NCBI GenBank assembly: GCA_022708765.1
Contig: JAKIYB010000017.1
Coordinates: 1 to 13,612 of the forward strand
DNA from: Armatimonadota bacterium
GTDB taxonomy: Bacteria > Armatimonadota > Hebobacteria > CAIYQO01
DNA length: 13,612 bases
Reading direction: 5' to 3'
Shown here one piece after another: positions 8,201-13,612 of the stretch; positions within the stretch are counted from its first letter, which is position 1; every line of letters starts with the position of its first letter. The translations under genes and the position numbers were made by a program. The notes beneath the pieces are model-generated. The model made no database searches. It was not told the origin of the DNA and worked only from the letters and a program-made list of their open reading frames with translations.

Positions 8201-8957
8201 GACACCCGCTCCGGTGATTAACGAGCCCGGTGATCCGGACGGCGAGGGCTTTGAAATTCCCCCGCCCGTCGAGGAGTTCAAAGGTCCGCGCATCTGGTTG
8301 GGCAACGGGCTCTATTGTGACTACTACGGGTTGGACGCGGTCTTCACGAAGACATTGGGCGCACGCGTCACCCGAGCTGACCACATCATGTCCTGGGGCA
8401 CTCCGTCCTGGCAGACCGCGCGGTTTCCGGATACGCCAGGGCGGTTGATGCGCTATGGTTGCGTGGTGCTGGGGAACGTGCCGTTGGCAACGCTCACCGT
8501 GGATCAGCGCGCCTGGCTGCGGGGTTACGTGCGCGACGGGGGCAGTCTGCTGCTGCTCGGTGGTCCGTATGGCTTCGGCAACGGCGGCTGGCAGGATTCC
8601 GATTTGCTGGGCGATATGCTTCCGATGACGATGACCAGCATGCGTGACCTGCGGTTCGTCGGCGAAAAAGCGCCGGTTGTGCTGGAACCTGCCGGCGCGC
8701 TCGCGAAGGGGATCGTATCGAAACAGCGTCCGATGGTATTCTGGCAACACCTCGTCAGCCCGAAGCCAGATGCGGCGGTGCACGTGACCGCCGGCGGCCA
8801 GCCCGTGCTCATCACCGGAACGTATGGCGAAGGCCGAGTCGCCGTCATCACCGCTACGCCTCTAGGCGAAGCGCCCGCGGGGTCAACGCCCTTCTGGGAA
8901 TGGACCGAGTGGCCGACATTGATGACTACGTTGGGGAAGTGGCTGCTTGGAATGTAA
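5274..8957 (+). CDS. Very large secreted multidomain protein: GH66-like glycosidase with amidotransferase-like C-terminal domain
   Basis: A 1227-residue exported protein. The signal peptide is at about 1-26, with a Leu-rich core. Beta-rich modules follow (about 28-180 and 185-270). A TIM-barrel-like catalytic region at about 274-620 carries HVGQYGGYG (274), an AHEHGMSVVAY strand (near 344-354) and FDIDGYRYDDW (439-449). This pattern resembles GH66 dextranases and cycloisomaltooligosaccharide glucanotransferases; Asp447 fits the nucleophile and Glu515 is a candidate acid/base. A beta domain (about 630-780), a Pro-rich linker, a carbohydrate-module-like sandwich (about 805-945) and a Pro/Glu linker (963-1005) come next. 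The last part (1006-1227) is a glutamine-amidotransferase/ThuA-like Rossmann domain whose nucleophile elbow reads GGPYG (1096-1100) without Cys, so it is probably non-catalytic. The 5274 ATG keeps two Arg in the signal n-region; no ribosome site is visible. ATG 5301 is the alternative. It is the first gene of a likely operon. Substrate unknown. Confidence 0.8.
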   Translation: MSYRADYCRMVLLLLALLLLGLGAHGRLPVLDFTAGRLQEALGAKQGMLVEDDAADGGRAFEVKEALRLERYGDLTADDAGKLLRITLRAMAPIQPPADASLSLAVWSDTLWRTEARLDAREFSQTGQYVTVTRELMLSEIGRSGLWVTGGWPGLRIERLTYTVLDPPPVRLIRVWPKKLLYRLGETGVVEITAQNTTDTAQRARLTVAVESALANRVVIHDKDVEVNTGIQTIPIPLPPQPEYGHAVIAELRQGETVLGRATEYFFATNRPLHVGQYGGYGAESAAGAIMTHRRHYFPLLEIMFWAPCDMSQIAPPAGKERWWSGQTGKLGSVKKYQEYTRIAHEHGMSVVAYTVYNNVFGWRIFDLGRAHPDWLDWYGRKPSYRVGDMAVLRREDDAELETREGPIEPTSMCAFITAGNPHALKWHGDQLAAGINLFDIDGYRYDDWLNYDRTMVDLLGRKAPFNGWTNHTLFDYLRGRVRAAKPGAIFGHNMRWNQEEKPDPMRGIPIEYTEAVRDGSMALQEAWSNRAFTNRARWDDWAKRTLRAGTNCYRYGGEQYVITDVASDSGANAAERNYLVALEMAGGCHLAYGVQEEQTPYMRLACRYSDLLYGDNRHFPNPDETLRVMDDGQLWWRDYVRYRTVAPGKRVYYVHLFNPPVTENMREQPGKAGDRLGADEDPAPEGGALMPTPNAVPYAALRPPVRDVKLTWLLPDGWTPNAAYHITADGRGEIAQRSETQDRLYTYLEPTGLERQWSIVAVECSGPANAPEPEERLALPPVPPLPDINAPIVALPVPEPVKSAPKPFLLRMIGVKREGMSIVDDPDAMGGKALKLGPKGFNDVDAAFAPAPPGPGRYRLTLRVKTPVPAPGGVAGFLSSSNNNTTLWAKPYRAEWAIPAAAFPAPGKWGEVTTEVVMTYPRYWGVFYGGWDGLLLDTFTLTPVEVFTDSQQLEWTNVQKWPAERPTPEEPAPERTPAPVINEPGDPDGEGFEIPPPVEEFKGPRIWLGNGLYCDYYGLDAVFTKTLGARVTRADHIMSWGTPSWQTARFPDTPGRLMRYGCVVLGNVPLATLTVDQRAWLRGYVRDGGSLLLLGGPYGFGNGGWQDSDLLGDMLPMTMTSMRDLRFVGEKAPVVLEPAGALAKGIVSKQRPMVFWQHLVSPKPDAAVHVTAGGQPVLITGTYGEGRVAVITATPLGEAPAGSTPFWEWTEWPTLMTTLGKWLLGM

Positions 8958-8961
8958 TTCA

Positions 8962-8967
8962 GGGAGG
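8962..8967 (+). promoter_or_regulatory. Orphan ribosome binding site before a 17-codon reading frame
   Basis: GGGAGG lies 5 nt after the stop of the GH66-like gene and 63 nt before the next ATG, too far to serve it. Nine nt downstream an ATT at 8977 opens a 17-codon frame (with an ATG at codon 7, 8995) that ends in TGA at 9028-9030, overlapping the ATG of the next gene by one base (TGATG). This could be a translational-coupling leader or an accident. Confidence 0.2.
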
Positions 8968-9029
8968 ATTTTCGCTATTGGCAGTGAAAGCAGGATGTAT
9001 CCAGGCTGGGGCATCCGGGAGGTGCTTTG

Positions 9030-12000
9030 ATGCGACAGTATGCCGGCGTTATCTGTGTTGGATTGTTGATGGCCCTGGGAATTTCCGCCATGTCCGCAAA
9101 TCCGTTACCGACATTTACCATACGCGAGCCGCTGCATCGCGACTGGCCGGCGCAACTGGTCCACTTCGCGGTGGAGGGGCTGCCGGTTGGCGCGGTGAAG
9201 CCGGATGCCACCGTGGTGCTGGATGACGGCGGCGTACCGCGCGCCTGCCAGTGGAGCGATTTGCAGGTGCATACGGACGGCTCCGCGCGCGCGGGTTTCG
9301 TCTGGTTCATGACTGATTTACCCGCTGGCTCCACCCGCGTCTTCCGCTTAGCCACCGGCACGCCGCCGACGCCACCCGTCGCCGCGTCAGTGCGACAGGC
9401 GAACGGCGTCATCGAAATGGATGGAACGACGGTAGCCGTGCGCCTGCCCGACATTACGCCGCTGACACGGCCAGCCGCGCTCTCTACCGTGCCTGCACCC
9501 CTGCAAGCCGTGCGCCTGCCCGGCGGCGCCTGGGCGGGCAAAGGCTGGCTGGTTGGAGATGTGCCCATTGCCAATGCGGCAACAACGATCACCGCCCGCG
9601 GCCCGCTCTTCGCTGAAGCGACGGTCGCCTACGAAGCGGTTAACGGTAAAGCATATACCATCACTGTGCGCGTGGAAGCCGGCAGTCCGGTGGCGCTCGT
9701 GACGGAAAGCTTTAACCTGCCCGCCGCCCAGGATGCCCACAACAGCCTGGAACAGACCGAACCGACCGATGGCGGGAAGATTCCTCTCGTCTGTTTTTCG
9801 TTGAGCCAGGGCTTGCACCCCGACACCGCGCGCTATCGCGGGTATGCCTCCACGCCCGAGCGCGGTACGATTCAGAAACCAGACAGTGATCGCGAAGGGA
9901 GTTATACCCTGACAACGGCGGAACGCCGCCGGCACTGGTCGCTGCTGGGTTGGATGAGCTGGTGGCCCGACGCGGGCACCTACTATACCGTATATCGCAA
10001 CGGCGATGACGCCAACGGTCCCGTGCTTGGTTTCATGCGGATGTTTACCGGGCGCTGGAGCAATCCCACCGGCATTCAGGTATGGGGCGATCCGAAAGAC
10101 GGGCTGTATCTCTGCGCGCCGCTGGGCATTACCCACCAACGGCACTGGCAGGTGGACGGCGTGAATGACCCCGAGCTTGATACCGATATCTACTCCGGAT
10201 TCCTGTATCCCGATGTCGCGGCTGATGCCGGTAAACGCTGCTGGGCGCTCTACGCCGCGACGAAAGGGCAAGCCATCCGCGCCGATAATTCCATGGCAAA
10301 GGCCGGTCCCAATCGCGCGATGATCGCGTATGGCGAGTTCCCGCTGGATAAGATGAAGGATTGGCCACTCGACTGGCCACGCGACGTGGTCGCCCGCCCG
10401 CGCCTGCATACACCGCCCGCGCGCGCGACGGAATTCCAGTCAAAGGCCACCCCCGCGCAGATTGATGCGCAAATCACCGCGATGCGGGGCGTCGTCACGA
10501 CGCTGCTTGATGCCAACGGCACGTTGGGGCGCACCACGCATTTCTTTCCCTTCACCGGCACCGCGCGCGGCTGCGTGCTGGCGGTGGACGAACTACTTTC
10601 CTCACCGAATTGTACGCCGGAACAGCGAAACGAGCTGACGAAGCTGCTGGCTTTCCAGGCGCTCGTGCTCACCGACCGAGACTTTTTCCCGGTCGGCACC
10701 GGCTTCCATCTTGGCAATCCGAATATGCCGTTGTCGTTGGATTCCGCGCTGGCGCTCATCGGTTGCGAATTACCCGACCACCCCGCGGCCGCCCGTTGGG
10801 CCACTCGCGGCATCATGAAGATTTCCGGAGCGTTCGATAAATACGTGCATCCGGAGAGCGGCGCGTGGAACGAATGCCCGCATTACATGTATGACGCCTC
10901 GCTCTATCAGATGTTCGAGGCGATGTTCGCGTTGCGCCACAGCGGATACGGCGACCTGTTCGACCGGCCCTCGGTGAAACGGTTGATGGAATACTGCATC
11001 GGCATTATGCCCCCGCCGGATGCGCGCTTCGGCTTCCGCATCATCCCCACCCAGGGCAACACCTCGCTGGAAGGGGCCACCATCCTCGGCTGGGCGGCGT
11101 CTGCCTACGCGAATACCGATCCCGCGCTCTCCGCGCGGCTGCAGTGGATGTGGCAGGAGGACGGCAAGCTTACGGTCTATCGCGGTTCGCGGGAGGTCAT
11201 TCAACCCGAGCTGCCGGCGGCACAGCCGGAGAGCCGTTCCACCTGGTATAAAGGTTTCGGCGCAATTCTGCGCAATGGCTTTCCCGACCCGAACGAAACC
11301 TATATGGCATACCGGCAGGGGCAGTGGATGAGCCATTATGAAGACGGCGATCAGGGAAGCTGGCATCTGTATGCCAAAGGCGCGCCGTTGTCACTCGACT
11401 TCGGCTCGCAATACGGACCGACAATGAGCCGCCCCTGGCTGCACAACCGCATCAGCGTGGATCACAAGCTCGATCCCATGCTGCAGCACGAACACGATAT
11501 CCATACATTCACCAGCCTGCGCGCCGTGGACTTCGTGGCTGGCAACGCGGTGATTGATACGCTGTTTCCCGTGAGCGAAACGCCGTACCATCCGATGGAG
11601 CAGCTACCCAACACGCCGGCGTCGAAACCGGAAGCAATCCCAATGATGACCTGGGAACGCGCGATTCTTTTCATAAAAGACGCTGACCTGCTGGGGCCGA
11701 ACTACTTCCTGGTACGCGATTATTTCCTTGGCGCGACGAAGCCGACGGACTGGTCGGCGTGGTGCCTGGCATCAGATGTCACCTTCGACGGCAACATCGC
11801 GCGCTTCACCGGACAGCATGGCGTGGATCTGGATGTGGTGTCGCTGCTGCCCGGCAAGGTTACCTGGGTGCAAAACCGCGAGGCTATCCCCCCGCCGCCC
11901 ACCATCGCGAAGCTCTCCTATGGTCCCGGCGTGCCGGGATGGCCGAAGGAATACCAGCAACCTGAGCAGGAGCATCCGCCCATCATGAGCCATAATTTTA

Positions 12001-12548
12001 TGTATCTGGGCGAGGCATGGAAAAAAGTCAACGGGAAGAAGGTCTTCGAGGAACGGCAGATTTGTGCGCGCCTTACTCAACCGGTGGGCGCAGGATATCT
12101 CGTGCTCCTTTACCCGCGCAAACACGATGGAGAGCCGATCCCGACGTATGCCGGATGGGCGAATGGGCTGGGAGCGAAAGTGACGCTGCCGGCGGAGACA
12201 CACTACCTGCTACTCTCGCCGCGAACGGTGCAGGTGAAAGACGGCGACATCGCACTGGATGCCGCCGTGGCTGTGGTGCGACGCGGCGCGGAGCGTCAAT
12301 CGCTGACGTTGATCAAAGGACGGTCGGCACGACTGGGCAAATACAGCGTGACCGCGGAAGCGCCGGTATCGCTGAGCATCGCCGGCAACATCGTGCGCGG
12401 CGAAACGAACGGTGATGCGCAGACGGTGACGGTCAGCCTGCCGTTTGATGGAATCATCACCCTGGACGGCGCCGCCATTGGCCGCACGACGAAGCGAACG
12501 GCGACGATCATCATCCCTGCCGGCGCGCATACCTTTACCATCCGGTAA
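9030..12548 (+). CDS. Secreted RIFT-barrel / heparinase II/III-like polysaccharide lyase-type protein
   Basis: A 1172-residue exported protein. The signal peptide is at 1-23 (cleavage near AMSA). Residues about 24-230 form a RIFT-barrel-like domain (WPAQLVHFAVEGLP; a conserved LPAGSTRVFRL strand), as seen at the N-terminus of PcRGLX/YetA-type exo-rhamnogalacturonan lyases. After a beta-rich stretch comes an alpha/alpha-toroid (about 460-720) with GTGFHLGNPNMP (556-567) and NECPHYMYD (614-622), where Asn614, His618, Tyr619 and Tyr621 are catalytic candidates. The beta-sheet domain has HYEDGDQGSWHLYAKG (769-784) and NRISVDHK (806-813), the hallmark of the heparinase II/III fold. A small beta domain ends the protein. 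The ATG at 9030 has GGGAGG (9017-9022) 7 nt upstream. It lies 72 bp after the GH66-like gene and 23 bp before the GH2 gene. It probably cleaves a uronic-acid-containing glycan; the exact family and substrate are uncertain. Confidence 0.82.
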   Translation: MRQYAGVICVGLLMALGISAMSANPLPTFTIREPLHRDWPAQLVHFAVEGLPVGAVKPDATVVLDDGGVPRACQWSDLQVHTDGSARAGFVWFMTDLPAGSTRVFRLATGTPPTPPVAASVRQANGVIEMDGTTVAVRLPDITPLTRPAALSTVPAPLQAVRLPGGAWAGKGWLVGDVPIANAATTITARGPLFAEATVAYEAVNGKAYTITVRVEAGSPVALVTESFNLPAAQDAHNSLEQTEPTDGGKIPLVCFSLSQGLHPDTARYRGYASTPERGTIQKPDSDREGSYTLTTAERRRHWSLLGWMSWWPDAGTYYTVYRNGDDANGPVLGFMRMFTGRWSNPTGIQVWGDPKDGLYLCAPLGITHQRHWQVDGVNDPELDTDIYSGFLYPDVAADAGKRCWALYAATKGQAIRADNSMAKAGPNRAMIAYGEFPLDKMKDWPLDWPRDVVARPRLHTPPARATEFQSKATPAQIDAQITAMRGVVTTLLDANGTLGRTTHFFPFTGTARGCVLAVDELLSSPNCTPEQRNELTKLLAFQALVLTDRDFFPVGTGFHLGNPNMPLSLDSALALIGCELPDHPAAARWATRGIMKISGAFDKYVHPESGAWNECPHYMYDASLYQMFEAMFALRHSGYGDLFDRPSVKRLMEYCIGIMPPPDARFGFRIIPTQGNTSLEGATILGWAASAYANTDPALSARLQWMWQEDGKLTVYRGSREVIQPELPAAQPESRSTWYKGFGAILRNGFPDPNETYMAYRQGQWMSHYEDGDQGSWHLYAKGAPLSLDFGSQYGPTMSRPWLHNRISVDHKLDPMLQHEHDIHTFTSLRAVDFVAGNAVIDTLFPVSETPYHPMEQLPNTPASKPEAIPMMTWERAILFIKDADLLGPNYFLVRDYFLGATKPTDWSAWCLASDVTFDGNIARFTGQHGVDLDVVSLLPGKVTWVQNREAIPPPPTIAKLSYGPGVPGWPKEYQQPEQEHPPIMSHNFMYLGEAWKKVNGKKVFEERQICARLTQPVGAGYLVLLYPRKHDGEPIPTYAGWANGLGAKVTLPAETHYLLLSPRTVQVKDGDIALDAAVAVVRRGAERQSLTLIKGRSARLGKYSVTAEAPVSLSIAGNIVRGETNGDAQTVTVSLPFDGIITLDGAAIGRTTKRTATIIIPAGAHTFTIR

Positions 12549-12571
12549 TTGTCGCAATCATTGAGGTTCTG

Positions 12572-13612
12572 ATGCAGTCATTATCTGTAAACGGTCACTG
12601 GCTGGTGCGTCCTGATAGCCTTGCGCTGGACGGCGAGGCCGGGTATGCCCATGTCTCTCGCCAGGCGGACGGCTGGATACATGCCCGCGTGCCGGGCGAA
12701 ATCCATCTCGACTTGATGCGCGCCGGACAGATGGACGAACCACTGGTGAGCACCAACGCGCAACAATGCCGCTGGCCGGAAGAGCATGCGTGGTGGTATC
12801 GTACCACGGTGACGGTTGCCGACGCCTTCCTGCGCGAGGAACGACAGCAGCTCATCTTTGATGGGCTTGATCTCTACGCGCAGGTCTTCCTCAACGGCAC
12901 GATGATTGGTTCCGCGGTCAACGCCTTCGTGCCCGCGATTTTCGACATAAGAGGCTTGCTGCATGGCGGTGAGAACGAGGTGGTGGTGCGATTGACCGCC
13001 GGCACCGAACTCACCGCCGACAAGCCGTTTCCCGAAGGGCACAAGCAGCCCGAAGGCATTTATGGCCATCGCGACTATCACCAGCGCCGCTGGCTGCGCA
13101 AGCCGCAGTTCAGCTACGGCTGGGATTGGGCGGATGCCCTGCCGAATATCGGCATCTGGCGCGGCGTGCGGCTTGAGGGCCGTTCCCACGGGGTGATAGA
13201 TGATTTGCGCCTCGACACCGTCATCCAGGGGCCGCAGGTCTTCCTCGCGATGGATGCTGTGTTGGAAAATTTCCATCCGTTCAGCGAACGGGCGACCCAC
13301 TTCACCCTGACGCTCACCGCACCTGACGGCGCCAGCCTGGTGCGCGAATATCCGCTCAGCCTTCAGCCAGGCCGGTCGCCGTTGCGCGACTACATCGAAA
13401 TCCCTGACCCGCAGCTCTGGTGGCCGAACGGCATGGGGGAACAGCCTCTGTATCATGTCTCGGCGGTGCTGCGCAACGGAAAAGTCCGCTGTGATGAACG
13501 GCAGTTCCCCATCGGCCTGCGTGTCATTGAAGTGGACCGCTCCACGCTGCCGGCTGGCGGCAGCCGCTTCTGTATTCGCGTGAATGGGCATGATGTCTTC
13601 TGCAAGGGCGGC
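12572..13612 (+). CDS. GH2 beta-mannosidase-type glycosidase, 3' end cut by the window
   Basis: The first 347 codons of a family GH2 protein, whose usual length is about 800-850 residues. The start resembles the N-terminal sugar-binding domain (ARVPGEIHLDLMRAG, FDGLDLYAQVFLNG). The beta-mannosidase signature RKPQFSYGWDW is at 176-186, followed by GIWRGV. The Ig-like domain carries PQLWWPNGMGEQPLY (280-294), and the window ends in the barrel entrance FCIRVNGHDVFCKGG (333-347). The catalytic Glu residues lie beyond the edge, so activity cannot be judged. There is no signal peptide, so it is likely cytoplasmic and would remove beta-linked mannose or a related sugar from imported oligosaccharides. 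The ATG at 12572 has GAGG at 12563-12566, 5 nt upstream, and begins 23 bp after the lyase-type gene, so it is probably co-transcribed. Confidence 0.9.
   Translation, partial: MQSLSVNGHWLVRPDSLALDGEAGYAHVSRQADGWIHARVPGEIHLDLMRAGQMDEPLVSTNAQQCRWPEEHAWWYRTTVTVADAFLREERQQLIFDGLDLYAQVFLNGTMIGSAVNAFVPAIFDIRGLLHGGENEVVVRLTAGTELTADKPFPEGHKQPEGIYGHRDYHQRRWLRKPQFSYGWDWADALPNIGIWRGVRLEGRSHGVIDDLRLDTVIQGPQVFLAMDAVLENFHPFSERATHFTLTLTAPDGASLVREYPLSLQPGRSPLRDYIEIPDPQLWWPNGMGEQPLYHVSAVLRNGKVRCDERQFPIGLRVIEVDRSTLPAGGSRFCIRVNGHDVFCKGG

Noticed and set aside
6375..8783. Long minus-strand open frames at 6375-7130 and 7917-8783
   Set aside because: Antisense to the GH66-like gene, no ribosome sites and no known motifs.
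9387..10409. 340-codon open frame on the minus strand inside the lyase-type gene
   Set aside because: It is antisense to a gene with signal peptide, ribosome site and fold motifs. Its protein is low in recognisable structure and rich in residues produced by mirror reading of GC-rich codons.
12581..13591. 336-codon open frame on the minus strand
   Set aside because: The plus strand encodes a clear GH2 protein with beta-mannosidase signatures across the same bases, so the minus frame is a mirror of it.

Overview
The window is a GC-rich (roughly 60% by eye) stretch of bacterial chromosome with two gene modules and no rRNA, tRNA, CRISPR array or insertion sequence that I can see. The mix of a PocR-AraC regulator, a divergent uroporphyrinogen-decarboxylase-like (URO-D-like) protein with a corrinoid protein, and very large secreted carbohydrate-active proteins resembles environmental Armatimonadota, Planctomycetota, Verrucomicrobiota or Lentisphaerota. 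This placement is an impression from gene content, not a phylogenetic result.

Left module (about 83-3506). A corrinoid-binding methyltransferase partner (780-139, minus) and a URO-D-like protein (2072-1023, minus) lie divergent to a PocR-domain AraC-family activator (2241-3506, plus). A strong sigma70-like promoter for the regulator (TTGACT, 16 bp, TATCAT) lies between them, and a 16-bp inverted repeat covers its spacer and -10 box. The logical reading is a regulated corrinoid-dependent one-carbon (methyl) transfer unit. The corrinoid gene may have its own promoter, and a 12-bp GC-rich hairpin follows its stop codon.

Middle (3507-5273). About 550 bp without a convincing gene contains a perfect 11-bp hairpin. 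It is followed, on the minus strand, by a gene for a secreted 364-residue protein of unknown function. That gene's 5' region is shared with the right module and carries a perfect TATAAT on the minus strand and a 29-nt GC-rich hairpin.

Right module (5274 to the window end, plus). Three closely spaced genes form a probable operon for glycan breakdown. The first encodes a 1227-residue secreted protein with a GH66-like TIM barrel and a C-terminal amidotransferase-like Rossmann domain. The second encodes a 1172-residue secreted protein with a RIFT-barrel-like N-terminus and a heparinase II/III-like lyase core. The third encodes a GH2 beta-mannosidase-type protein without a signal peptide, cut by the window edge. 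Large exported proteins would act on a polysaccharide outside the cytoplasm, and the GH2 enzyme would finish oligosaccharides inside. No transporter is in view. A link between the two modules, for example demethylation of methylated sugars, is speculative.
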